DNA of 64,000 nt, taken from contig NGZR01000002.1 of NCBI GenBank assembly GCA_002197995.1, forward strand, positions 8,618,001 to 8,682,000. Reading direction: 5' to 3'. Below the pieces are notes generated by a model that saw only the letters and a program-made list of their open reading frames with translations, did not search any database and was not told where the DNA came from. The translations under genes and the position numbers were made by a program. This document shows positions 44,943-56,600 of the stretch, one piece after another. Source of the DNA: Gaeumannomyces sp. JS-464. Taxonomy: Eukaryota > Ascomycota > Sordariomycetes > Magnaporthales > Magnaporthaceae. Numbering within the stretch: the first letter of the stretch is position 1; every line of letters begins with the position of its first letter.

Positions 44943-46115
44943 ATGGCGCGCCGGCCAAGCGCCGACCTGGCCGCTCGGCGGCAGCACCAGCCGGTCGTCA
45001 GCCTGCTGCTCGTCGTTGTCCTTTTTGCGGCCCTAGTGTCCACGGACGACAAGAGGCCGAACGAGCACGTCGTGCTGGCCGACTGCCACGCCGGCGATAA
45101 CGTCTTCTCGTCCCAGGTCGCCTACTTCAATGGCCCGCCCAACGACAAGCCCCAGGACGTGGCGCCTGTCGTCACGCCCGCCAACCAGACGCGGCTGTGG
45201 CCCGCAAACACGACCAAGGCCTTTTTCTCGACGACGGGAACCTCGTTCACCGCCAAGCTCGGCCCGCCGGTAGATCTGGGTGGGTTTGCCGGCACAGGCT
45301 TCAACGACTATACCAACTTCACATGCTGGCGGAGGTATCAGGCCAACCTTTATACATACGATGGCGCCGTCTGTGCCATGTCGTACGACTGTACGCATGA
45401 GCCGATGCCCAGTAAGTATTTGGTCCCCTCCTAGTCCCCGCGGTTCCTTCTGCATCACAAACCAACCTCCCCCCGGTCGTCATGTATCCCATTAGAAGAT
45501 CGCAAGCGGGCGCTATGAACCGCTGATCACTTGCTCCTCCGGACACCAGGGTTGGCGGTATCAAGCTAATCACGCACCATAGGCAACACCACACTTGACC
45601 CCGACCCGAGGACCTCCTCCGCACCCAAAAGTCCGGACGGAAGCGGCGCTCCCTCGAGCCCAGCACGCAATGGGAACAACGGCGGGCCGTCAGAGGAGCT
45701 GTCCCTGGGCGCCATGATCGGCGTCATAGTTGGCGGCTTCGTCGGCGTGGCCATGATGGCAGGTCTCGTTGCCTTTGTTATTATCCAGAGGCGGCGCTGG
45801 AAGCGCCAGAGAGACACGCTGGACCGGGAGACAGAGGCCATCTTATTAGGCACGCCGAAACTAGTCCAGACGACGATGGGTGGGGAGGGGATGGACAAGA
45901 AAGGCTTCGACAGCTCGTCGTCGCCGCCGCCACCGCCGCCACCGTCGACGTCGCCACGTCCGCCCCACGAGGTGGACGGACAGTGGCGAGGGGCTGAAGT
46001 TCATGGAACTGGGGTTGTCAGGGAGCTGGATAGTGCATATGTTGTGCCTGAGCTGGACGCGAGAGGGAATCATACGCCTGTGGCGGCCACGGATCCCGCG
46101 AAATCGGGTGAATAG
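44943..46115 (+). CDS. Type I single-pass membrane protein with Cys-containing ectodomain
   Basis: Two exons, 44943-45411 and 45583-46115, with a 171-nt intron (GTAAGT...TAG) that joins in phase and gives 333 residues. The N-terminus (MARRPSADLAARRQHQPVVS) leads into a hydrophobic segment LLLVVVLFAALVS that acts as signal peptide or anchor. The ectodomain has Cys residues at DCHAGDN, FTCWRRY, AVCAMSYDCT and several N-glycosylation sites (NQT, NTT, NFT). A Ser/Pro linker precedes the helix LGAMIGVIVGGFVGVAMMAG plus LVAFVII, with a stop-transfer QRRRWKRQR. The tail has a polyproline run (PPPPPPP) next to a Ser run. The layout matches mould surface sensors or adhesins of unknown ligand. An in-frame upstream start (near 44889) is possible but lacks ATG support. 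Confidence 0.65.
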
Positions 46116-48204
46116 AGGGACCTAGTGTGGTCAGTTAACGAATCTCCTATCTTGTAATAAAAGTCAACAATTAGCGTTTTGTAGTCGCGAATCACTTCTG
46201 TCAGAGAATGGGCCAAGGCCAGCACCCAAACAAACTCTGCGTGCCGATCACTTCTCAGCCGCAGCAGCCTTGCCAGAGCCCCCTAGCCTTCCCCTCAACG
46301 ACCCTAGAAATTGAACCCGGCAAGCGCGCCAACAGAAGGGGGTGAGGCCGGCACATCGCCTTTCTGTGGGGAGGGTCTCGTTCGCGGAGAAAGCTGGGTG
46401 ACGGAAACCTGCGTGACCACCTTGGCTCGTGGGGGACGCCCCACCGCTCCCGCCTGCATCTCAGCTCCCGTCCGGTAGGTAGGTGCTTACCCCAGCACGC
46501 AGAAGCCGCTGCTGCTTCTGTTCCGCCATAGCAACACCCCGGAGCTCGACTCGGGTTGGCGCATTCGGTAGCTCCCTTCAGCAGGGCGGTGTCGGGACGA
46601 TTGAAGCTAGGGGCTCTCTTTTATCTCCTTACCCCATAGCCTTTTTTACCAGTATCTTTGCTAGATTCTTGGTCATAGGGTGGACCTAGAAGACCATGGC
46701 TACACGCCTCGGGCCGTTATCCCCCAAGATTCACAGCTACGGCATTTGGCGTAATCTAGTACTTTGAGCTTTCTAGACCGATAGTCTACCTAGGAGGCAG
46801 GTAGGGAGGCACTGAGGTAGCTACGCCGACGCCTCGACGCCGCTAGACTGCTTGAACACGGCGGCAACAACAGCCGGTCACCCTGTGATAGTTCGAGGTG
46901 CTTGGTTTGGCGACAGCCTACCTGCATGTTTTATCCCACATGCGGCGGTCCCTTGTGGTTGAGCGGCCCAGCCCAGTTGGCTGTCCGAGGACGGGTAACA
47001 GGTTATCATCGCCGAGGCACCGGCCCAGCCCAGGGGCAGTTGGGCTGGGCTGAGTGGAAAAGGTTGGTAGCGACTCCTCGGATGCATATAGCCGATTTAC
47101 CCAAGGCCATCTAGCCAACCGCCCACCGCCCGGCCTGTATTGGATGCCCCCTCCTGGTTGCGCCTCCGCCCACGGCTGGCACAGAGCGACGTATTGGCAC
47201 ATAGGCTAAACGTCTTGGGTAGCCAGTAATCTGGGCCAGGCTTCAAAAGAATCGCCAGACGTGATAAAATAAAACGCCTTTGTATCTCGCGTTTTCTTCC
47301 ATATTGGGGAGAGTCCGCTGCCACAACTGGGAAGTCTCATTAGAGTAATGGAAGGGAGCCTCTGGCCATCCCAGTTGGCTGCCCAAAGCCTCAGGGCTGG
47401 CCTCGATCCCTCGTTTGCGGGGTCGACATGGGGGTGGGTCACCAACAAAGTGACAACCGTGCAGAGTGGGTCCAATTCAGATGCACCGAGGATGCGACAT
47501 TGCCGGGCTGCATCCCCGACTTCTTCCCCTCAAGGTCCAAGCCACTGCGGCCATTCAGCTGCCTTTTTTTTCCCCATCTTGCCACCGCGGCACAGCGGAG
47601 CACACACTCCTTCCCACTGGCGTCGCTCTCGGTGCTATTCCGCATGCGGGAGGGTGACCTAAAGGACGTGGAGACATTGGGGGCTACCTACTATGGCATC
47701 GGTATTTCTCACGCACTCAAGAGTCCCCTTCGGCATTTGGGTGTGGAATTTCTGGACAAGGATGGAGCACAAGACGCTGATTGCTAATCGCGCGCCCTTC
47801 CCCCTTTCCAGCACGACAAAGAACCTGGCCCGGACCGGGGGCTCCACTGGCTGGCTGTCGATGCCGATCGAGGGTTGGAGGGAGGGCCAGGGGCGGAGGG
47901 TTGACGGACCGCCCGCGCATGCAACCGCAATGTAAAAAGGTTTGGGATTCCCAGATCGAGGAACATGGGGTGTTGCTGTGGTTCCCTCGGGCACTGACCT
48001 TTTCTTACCTGAGTCAGGGCAGTTGAAGCATCTTTTTGTCCTTGGAGATTCCCTGTCGACTTCTAGAGTGCCTCATCTCTCTCGCCCTCATCGCGACAAT
48101 AGCAGCATCGGCCACGATCTGACCTGACCTGTCCGGTAGCCAGCCGAAGAAGCCGCGGAGAACACGAACCAAACGCGAGGGGCGACCGCGCAAAACCACC
48201 CAAG
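46116..48204. other. Intergenic
   Basis: Two kilobases with no supported gene. A GGTAGGTAGG patch at 46476-46485, CCTAGGAGGCAGGTAGG near 46790, and a short GGCCCAGCCCAG inverted pair around 46967-47055 are the only features seen. The right end is the promoter of the sugar transporter gene. Confidence 0.5.
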
Positions 48205-50125
48205 ATGGCGTCCCCCGAGAGCAAGGTGTCGATCAAGGCAAACTGGCGCTGCTTCGTCGCCTGCGGCATCATCCTGATCTCGCCGTTCCAGTACGGCATC
48301 GACTTTGGCCTGATCGGCGGCCTGCAGGCCATGCCGGGCTTCCTCAAGATCTTTGGCTACCCAGCCGACAACAAGATCGGCTGGAACCTCTCGCCGCTGC
48401 GCCAGCAGCTCATCTCGTCCTTCATGACCCTGGGCGCCTTCGTCAGCTCGGGCACCGCCGGCTTCGCCGCCGCCAAGCTGTCGCGCCGCTGGTGCCTCTG
48501 GCTCGCCGCCGTGCTCTGCTGCGTCTCCAACGTGCTCATGATGGCATCGGAGGACATCGGCGCGCTCTACGCCGGCCGCCTGCTCATCGGGCTGGCCAAC
48601 GGGTGGTTCATGACGTTTTCGCAGCTTTACATCCAGGAGTCCAGCCCTGCCAAGTACAGGGGCTTGTTCCTGACCATTTTCCAGTTCATGACGTCCTTTG
48701 TAGGTCCACCACCAATTCGTGCCGCATTTCCTGAGCGGTAGATTCTGGACTTCTGTCCTGCTGACCCATGCAAAACGTCAACAGGGCACCCTGATCGGCG
48801 GCATCGTCAACTGGGCCACATTCGGCATCCCCGACAAGCGGGCATATCTCATCCCGCTGGGCCTCATCTACATCGTGCCCGTCATCCTCTCGATCGGCAT
48901 GGCCTTCATCCCGGAGTCCCCCGCTGGCTGATCCTGCAAGGGCGCATGGACGACGGCCGCAAGGCGCTGGCCTGGCTGCGGCCCGACGGCTACGACGTCG
49001 ACGCCGAGCTCACCGAGATCAAGGCCGCCATTGAGCGCGAGAAGGAGATCAGCAGCGGCGTCGGCATCCTCGACATGTTCAAGAACCCCGTCGACCGCCG
49101 ACGCACCTTGCTCTCCGTCTCGGCCGTCACGCTGCAGGCCGCTTCTGGCTCCATGTTCATCATTGGTGCGGATCCCTCTTGCATAGCTTCGGCGCATAGT
49201 GACACACGGCAAATCATCGCAGCTAACCTCTTTTTGTTCCCTCAACGACAGCATACAAGGCCTACTTCTTCGCCATGGCCCAGGTTCAGGACCCGTTCGG
49301 CATGTCTTGCGTCCTCAGCACCGTCGGGCTGGTCGCGCTGGTTGCCAACTCGCTCATCGTGGTGCGCTACGGCCGCCGGCGCGTGCTCATCATGACGGGC
49401 CTGGCCATCTGCGCCGTGCTGCAGCTCATCATCGCCATCGTCTACCAGCAGCGGCCCGGCCAGGCGTCAACGGGCCAGGTCCTGGTCGCGCTCAGCTGCC
49501 TCTACATGGCGAGCTACAACGGCCTGATCGCGGCCTACGCCTGGCTTGCCGGCGGCGAGATCCCGTCGCAGCGCCTCCGGAGCCACACCTTTGGGCTCGC
49601 GGCCGCCTCGGGCTTCTTCTTCGCCTGGCTCACCACCTTCACCGCGCCCTACTTCATCAACCCGGACTCGCTCAACTGGGGGCCGAGGTACGGCTTCATC
49701 TGGTTCCCGTCCGCCATGATTGGCGCCATCTGGGTTTACTTCTTCCTTCCCGAGACGAAGGGTCGGACACTCGAGGAGATCGACGAGATGGTGAGCTGCC
49801 TGTTTACCCGCCCGATTGTTATCTCTCTGTGTTCCGTCCACCACCGCCTGCGTCGTGACCGTTCGGCTAACATGGCCATTGTGCCTTGCTGTGCAGTTCG
49901 AGGCAAAAGTCAACCCCCGCAAGTTCCGAACTTACCAGTGCGTCGGCGTCAAGGCCGAGGGGAAGAAGGTCGAGGACGATGAGGTATGTCCAACACCAAG
50001 AAGCAGAGCTGCCCCGTCGGCCATGAGGCGTCCATAGTTTACTAATCTGCCAGCAGGTCCACGAAGTCGAGACGGTTCAGGAGGCCGAGGCCAAGACGAT
50101 CGAGGCCAGTAGTAAGGCTGCCTAG
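48205..50125 (+). CDS. MFS sugar-type transporter (SP family; one frameshift)
   Basis: A 12-helix proton-coupled carrier of the sugar porter group. Exons are 48205-48699, 48785-49165, 49252-49790, 49897-49983 and 50057-50125; introns of 85, 86, 106 and 73 nt join in phase. Family marks are the first helix ending FQYGIDFGLIGGLQ (where sugar porters have 'GYDqgviGGl'), the loop-2 equivalent KLSRRWCLW, GRLLIGLANGWF followed by IQESSPAKYRG ('E.sP...RG'), FIPESPRWL-type block, a VRYGRRRVLI loop, GGEIPSQRLRSHTFG ('EifPtr.R..'), and the terminal PETKGRTLEEIDEM. A run of five C at 48918-48922 lacks one base: as written PESP is followed by a stop at 48929; one more C gives PESPRWLILQG and a full-length protein. 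Tail to tail with a GMC oxidoreductase. Substrate unknown. Confidence 0.85.
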
Positions 50126-50421
50126 AGAGGAGAAGGACTGGAGGAGGATCGTGTGGCGGGGGCTCTATATATTATGGACGCGGCCTCGCGATGCTAGGCT
50201 TGCATAATAAACTGGCGAGCGGTACCTTGTCCTTCTTCTCGATCCTGTAGGCTCGCTACTGGTTGATCTTGCCCTGGGCGCCTTAGCTGTGTGCCAACGG
50301 TCCGCCTAGCACACCCCACCCCGCATCTTACAACTCGCCAAAACCTACGGCACACTCTCGATGATACAGCGAGACTGAGTCGCACCTTGCCCCGGGCATT
50401 GCTCCTCCATTTTCTGCCTGT
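50126..50421. other. Convergent 3' spacer
   Basis: A 296-bp spacer between the stops of the transporter (plus) and the oxidoreductase (minus). TATATATTATGG at 50165 and AATAAA at 50206 could mark the 3' end of the transporter mRNA. Nothing else is seen. Confidence 0.5.
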
Positions 50422-52499
50422 TCAAGAGGCGTACAGTGACGACTGCTTGATTATGTCGGCGCCGCGCTCGGCGACGGCGTACAGGGTGGCCGTCGGGTGG
50501 CCGCTGTGCTGCATCGGGAAGATTGACATGTCGACTACCCGGACGTTGCTGGTCCCGTACACCTTGAGCTGATGGTCGACCACCCCGCCGAGCTCCCTGG
50601 ACATCATGGACGCTGTGCCGAGGTTGTGGGCGCCGAGGATTGCTATTGTTTGATGAGAAGATGTCAGCTGCTGGGGCTGTTGGATGGAGAGTCGCTCGCG
50701 TTGTCTCAAAAGGATGCCTCCGCCAAGCCGCCAAAGGAGGGAGGCGCAAGGGAAAAGGCTACTGACCCGACGCTCGTGTGAACTCTAGCCACTGCGCATC
50801 CGTCGCGTCCTCCGGCAGGACATCCAGCCTTGGCGTGACGCGGACCGGGCCGAGGGAAGCCAGCGGCTCCGTGCGCCACAGCCTCTCGGTCCACTTGCCG
50901 GCCTCGGTCTGCGCCCGCAGGTCAAAGTCGACGAGGTTGAGGCGCGGGTCGATGACGGGCCTGTCCAGGTCCGCGACGGCCGTCGAGGTCAGGTGGACGC
51001 TGCCGCGGGAAAAGGGGAACAGGATCCAGTAGGCCGAGGCCATGACGCCGCCCTCGGAGATGACAGCGAGGACCTCTGCGAACGAGGCGTTCTTGCGGAA
51101 GATCATGTCGTGCTGCAGGCGGAGCAGCGTCTCCACCGCCGTCTGGTTCACAAAGTCGGGCCCGCCGCCGCCGAGGCGATCTGCTCGGCCCACAGGGGGA
51201 GCTTGGCGCGGGTGAGGGCCGCGACGTCGGGCGCCGACTCGCCGAATATGTCGGCAGCGCTGACGAAGGCTTGGGACACGGTGTGGCCCGTCAGATTCGC
51301 TGTGCCGCTGTACTGCAGGCTGCTGTTGGGCTGTTCCTGGAGGTTCTCGCCGACACCTGGGAGGCCAATCTCGACACTAATGCCTAGGGATTTGAGGATC
51401 CTACGGGATGTCTGTTAGCGGCTTGTGGTCGAGTTGTATTCATCGGCGTGCAGGTGGCCTTGGAGTCGGGGCCCTACTTTGGGTTGCCGACCCCGAGGCC
51501 TCCAGAATCAGCGGACTTCTCAACGACCCAGCCGAGAGGATAACCTCTTTGTTGGCCGAGAGCGCCATAGACTCCCCATCCAATGTGATGTACTCGATAC
51601 CTGAGGCGCGTTTGCCCCGACAAGCTGTCCCTTGTTTTGTCTCCCCTTTCGACGCCCAGGTGAGGCGCCGAACGGTGCCTCTGATGATCTTCAGGTTCGG
51701 CCTGTTCTCGGCAGGGTGCAAATACGCGCGCGCTGAGTCCCAGCGGGTGTTGAGGCCTCGATCGAGGGTCTGCGGGTTTGTACTAACGCCGTAGACATTG
51801 CCACCGGCCGAGTCAACGTTGTGAGGCACTCCGAGCTTATTGAAGGCCTCGCGGACGGAGAAGGTGTAGGGAGAGGTGGTGGTAAAGCCCAGCGGGTAGC
51901 CGGTGTGGACGCTGCCCTGTTGGTTGTGCACCATACGCTCATAGGTAACACCCGCGTTCTGGAGCGCCTCATCGGGAAAGGTGAACGCCTCTGATCGTAG
52001 GTAGTAGGGGAACAGGCTGGCGAAGTTCCAACCCGGGTTGCCAAGCTTCTCCCAGGCATCGATCTCGGCGGCATCGGCGCGGATGTATGTCATCCCTGCA
52101 AATGGTGCCACTTGTGAGCTAGCCGCGCGTAAATAACGGACCGCCAAAGATCAACCCACCATTGATCGCGCTGCTGCCCCCAAGTGCCTTGCCCTGGTGG
52201 TAGTCCATCGGCTGCCCATTCACGCCTGGCTGCGGAACCGTCCGGTATGCCCAATCCGTGTGCGTGTTGAAGTTCAGGAGCCAGGAATCGGGATCGGTGA
52301 CGTTCGGGTTGGCGCGCTCGTCGCCGCCGGGTTCGATGACGGCGACGCGGACCGAGGGGCTCTCCGACAGACGGCTGGCGACGACCAGGCCGGCGGTGCC
52401 ACCTCCAACGACGATGTAGTCGAACGCTTCGGCTACCACGCAGGCGCTAAACCATGCATGGCAGAGCGCTAAGAGGGCACCTGTCTTGCGTTGCTTCAT
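50422..52499 (-). CDS. Secreted GMC (glucose-methanol-choline) oxidoreductase (two frameshifts)
   Basis: An extracellular FAD enzyme that oxidises alcohols or sugars, in many relatives producing H2O2. Exons are 52499-52160, 52095-51478, 51400-50767 and 50642-50422; introns of 64, 77 and 124 nt fit in phase. A signal peptide (LLALCHAWFSACVVAEA) precedes the FAD motif DYIVVGGGTAGLVVASRLSE. Then come ALGGSSAING with MTYIR, SAGSLRSPLILEASG, and the C-terminus with both active-site histidines (GAHNLGTASMM and FPMQHSGHPTATLYAVAERG). Two one-base losses in G runs on the coding strand break the frame: after LEASG (near 51495) and before PDFVNQT (near 51168). Restored length is 604 residues, normal for the family. 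Neighbouring transporter suggests, but does not prove, a shared substrate. Confidence 0.85.
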
Positions 52500-53082
52500 T
52501 CTGCCCGAGCGAGTTCTTGCGCGTGGAGTAGCGGCGCTGCTCTGCGCCGGACCTGAGAGTCATGGCGGCGAGGGAGGTCCTCCTCTGGATTTATACGCAC
52601 GAGAACAACGCCCGGTCTGCGTCTTTCGCGGTGTTGATTGTCTGGGCCATATGGGGAGAGGGGTAGCTGTCAGTGGCGTCATTGAGAAACAACGATCCTT
52701 CAACGCGGAGGATTGCATCGGTTCTTTGGCGATCCTGGAGTCGAATAGCGGGGGAAATCGGTCGGGCGCAGACCCGTGTAGCCGAAGGATCGAGGGCTTG
52801 GCAGTAGGGCCAGGGCGGCCCGGCGCCCACATTGCGCAGACTCGGGACCGAGATCCGCGGACTCGGGCAAGGCAGTCCGCGAGGCAAGCCGCGAGGCAGT
52901 TTTTCTGCACACCACTTCTGCCAACATAGACAGGGACGGTCATCTAGCCGGTTGAGAGCGGGGAATACCAGGAAGAAAACCTGGGGTCCCGCGTATATGG
53001 CGGCTTGGCTCAGTTCCTGCTTGCGGCCACCCAAGGCACCCAGGGACTCGAACTACCGATCACCCCGCTATATGGGCACAGA
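52500..53082. other. Upstream region of the GMC gene
   Basis: About 580 bases without a supported gene. It should contain the promoter of the minus-strand GMC gene; ATAAATCCAGAGG at 52589-52601 reads as a TTTAT element on the minus strand, about 95 bases from the ATG. Near 53042 there is AGGGACTCGAACTACCG, similar to a Pol III B box. Confidence 0.4.
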
Positions 53083-53655
53083 GAAGTTAATCAAACGACT
53101 CGATTAAATGGACGGGAAAGCAAAGAGAATAGTAATGGAGAGGGGGTGGGAAAGGAGACGGGAAAGGAAAAGGAGAGGAAATGGGGTCACATACATAAAA
53201 AGCCGAACAGGAAACCGACCGCCGTGGGCCGAGGGCCGGGATGGCCGCTGCCGCGACGGCGAGAGCGGTGGTCTTGGCTGTGGTGGGCGAGGGCGCAAGC
53301 TGACGACGAGAGGGGATAGACACGAGAAGATGGAAGACGGGACGGAAAGGAGTACAACGGTGCCAAAACTGATGGTGGCAATTCTACCAAACGAGATACA
53401 AAAAATGGTGTCAATGTCAAAAGCTGTGGACTGTGTGTCGAAACCAATCAACATGCCAAATCCCCGGAGAATGGCGCTCGGGTTGGGTGTAGTAGGTAAG
53501 CGCGCATTTGCGAAGGTTACAGGGGCTACGACGTTCGAACCGGGCCTCCTTTCCCGTCGTGCTACCAACCGGGCATGCAGGCATGGATGTCTCAATCCTC
53601 CTTATCGCAACAGGTAGTTCGACCGTCGACCTCGTGCAGTTTTCCCTTCACCAAA
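53083..53655. repeat. Dispersed repeat, copy 2
   Basis: A diverged relative of 40553-41045, in the same orientation and with the same order of anchors. It starts at TTAATCAAACGACTCGATTA, contains CGACGTTCGAACCGGGCC (53531-53548), CTTTCCCGTCGTGCTACC, ACCGGGCATGCAGG, and ends in GACCTCGTGCAGTTTTCCC. It is longer than copy 1 because of a purine-rich stretch (GGGAAAGGAGACGGGAAAGG). No coding sequence was recognised. Confidence 0.6.
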
Positions 53656-56600
53656 GCAACTAGGCCAGCCCGAAGGTACCTGGCTGCCATAACAACTCGG
53701 AACCAGCATCCCGAAGTTGCCGGCTGCGTCTACCACTCTTTCTACTATGGAACCGCAGTCCTCAAGACGACTGGTATCAACAGCGGCGGCAGTTGCTCCA
53801 TCATTCCAAGCCTGTCCATCATACTTCATTTTTTTCTTTTTTCTTCGCCTATGTTTTCGCACTCACGAGTAAGCACCTAATACGCTCCCAGCCACCAACC
53901 CACGATTCTCGGCGCTGCTAGCCATAGAGCTTCTTGGCAGCTGAATGCTGACAACCTCTCCTCTCCAGCCCAGCAGAGGTGGTCGCTCTTGGCTTCGCCA
54001 CGTCTACCAACCGAGAGATGAACAACCTTCGAGCTGTCGGCAGAGTTGACCAGCAAGAACGAGGTTCGCGTCGCCGGCAAATTTCATCAATAGAAAGCCG
54101 CCTCCGCGTCCGCTCGTGGGCCGCTCGTGCGAGCCATGACAGTAGAGCTCCGTGACTCCAAGCATTGCCCTATCACCGTGGCCTCGTTCCCGGCCAAAGC
54201 AGCCAGGGGCCAGGGAGGGAGAAGGCGAATGTCTCCAACGGGGCACTTCCACGTGGCTCCTACGCTTGCCGGAGGTGATTGCAGCTTCCCCCGTCGGACT
54301 TCAGCGATTCCAAGCTCGTGGACCCGTACCGGTCGGCAATGGCCTGGCACGACGCGATTTTCTCTTTGTCTCATCTGCCTTGTCGCCTTCTCGCTTTTCT
54401 CGCTCATCCGCCTCGTCATCTCTTCCCCTCGTCGTTTGTTTCGCTGTCTCCAGCAGCATCTCTCTTCCTTCGACAACAAGATGCCACGCACCAACAGCCT
54501 GGCGATAGCCACGGCCGCGATCCTCACCCCCCGAGACTTGGTGTTCGATCCAAGCACGACAGCTTTTCCTGGCTCTAATTCCTGGCTGGCAAGCTTTTAA
54601 AGGGCATAGCGGTCGGGCTTTGTTGGCCGCCGGCCCCATCTACCAGGCTGAAAGGAGTCACTCCACCATCCGCAACGTTGTTCTGGCATCGTTCCAGAAA
54701 CGGGGCAAGGAAACCTTTGTCAGACCTGCTCGTCCGCTCCTCGAGCGGATCCCAGTGCCCGATCAGCGACGGCGACCCTTGGGCACGCACGACGGCCTCA
54801 CCCCGGGCAGAGGCGCATCCTCGGCGCTTAACTTCGGCCTTGGCTTGAGGGATGACGGCAAGCTCTTCCCTTCCGCACACCGTCCCGTGGCCCTGGCCTC
54901 GCCACGTCTGCAAACTGGACCGTCAACGCCATTATCGCAGGAACGACAACCCTCATCGTCGAAAAGATCCATTTCATATGTTGTCTCATTTTCACTGGTG
55001 TTGTGGCGCCATGGCAGCTTTCGTGTTACGGTTCGTCATCAAGTGAATGGGTCTCACTCGGAAGGAGATTGACAGTCTATACCCCTAATATATCGACCAG
55101 AGAGAGCCCAGGAAGAAAGGTAGATGGGATCGTTGTAACCATTATGGAATAGATCGAAATAGAATATCTGAAATGGATAGAGGGGCCGCGCGGCAGGAGA
55201 TGTCGAGCCCAGGAGGCCCAGGAAGTTAGGAGCACGGGTCAGTTTGAGGACTGATGATGTAAATCGAGCCGGAATGGCCGAACCACGTGGTAGGAGAGAG
55301 CAGGTTATCTTCGTCTCTGTTCTGTTTCCTGTCGTACTTCCTGTCGTCTGCCCCTGGTATATGGTCCCTCTCCGCGCGCGGCCTCATCCTGTGTTCGCTT
55401 CGGCTCATGGTGGTTATCGGGCGTCTCTCGCGGCCTCCGCGGCCCGGCCGCGCGAGGCAGCCTCTTTCCAGGATGCCTCCGCGCCCCTCAAGAACACTCC
55501 GGTCTTGCGCGTCGCCGCGTCTTCTCGTCGCTGGCTTGCGTGCTAACCGTCGCCCTCCGACCCCTATACCCAAGGCAACCGACCATGCCCTCGCTGCGGC
55601 GATCATACCCAGATTAGGCGGACCGGTTTTGGATAATCGACGCACGTCACCCTCGTGTCCATTACTTCCTTTGCGGCCACGGGGGTGGATGGCCCCTCTT
55701 TCTAGGCAGTTGACCGCAGTGCTACTCCCAATGACATCTCGCAATCGGCGACCTACCTACGTACCGTCTGCCCGGTGTACCACAGAATTACAAGTCCTAC
55801 CCGACATTGGTCCGCTGTGTCGCTCTCTTCTCAATAGCCCCAGCTCAGGCAACATCGCTCCAATAAACCTTTTGGCTTCAGCATCACAAGCTCGATGCAG
55901 TCCCCACGGCTTGATGGTAAGCGATCTGCCCTTCGGCCGCCTATTCAATGTACGCCGCTCACCCCCTTCCCATCCTCTTGCTTTCCCCATCCAATTATTT
56001 CGTTTGGCTAACCTCCCCGTTCCATAAAATGGAGTCATTGGTGGCTAGCTCTCTATGGCAGCATTTATCGACGCATTCGCACCGACCAGTCTCGCCACCT
56101 TTCTCCTCGGGTCCCTCTTCGGTTGTCTCCTGGCAAGCCCTCTCGCCAGATGCTTCGGCCTAGTCTCTGTCAGCCCCGGCTCGACCTAGTCCGCTTCGGT
56201 CCTGCGACCCAGACCATCATGGCTGCCGTGTTCCCAGCGGCTAGTCTACTCAGCTCCCTCACTGGGTATTTCGGCATCGCCTTCCAAGTGTAAGTGGCTC
56301 TCTTCCGATTGCATTTTGCTACCCGTATGCCCCTCCGAAGTATCGGTGTCGGGCCATCTCAGTCGTGTCACCCATGTCCTATGCAGATGCCTCAACCTCG
56401 GCCTGCTGACCAGTTCGCCGGGGCAGAGGCCTCAAAGATCTCACCCTTGCCGTTCATGAGCTAGCATTGACTCGACAGACACGATTAGCCACTAGCAAGC
56501 TTCTTAGAGGGCACCTACAGACGCGATACCGGTCATCTGGTCAACCCTTGACGCTGAGCCGAGACGAATCCAACCCCCACCTGCTGCACGGCCTTCGCCT

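Noticed and set aside
44171..45052. 293-codon minus-strand open frame
   Set aside because: It overlaps the start of the spliced surface protein on the other strand and carries no recognisable domain.
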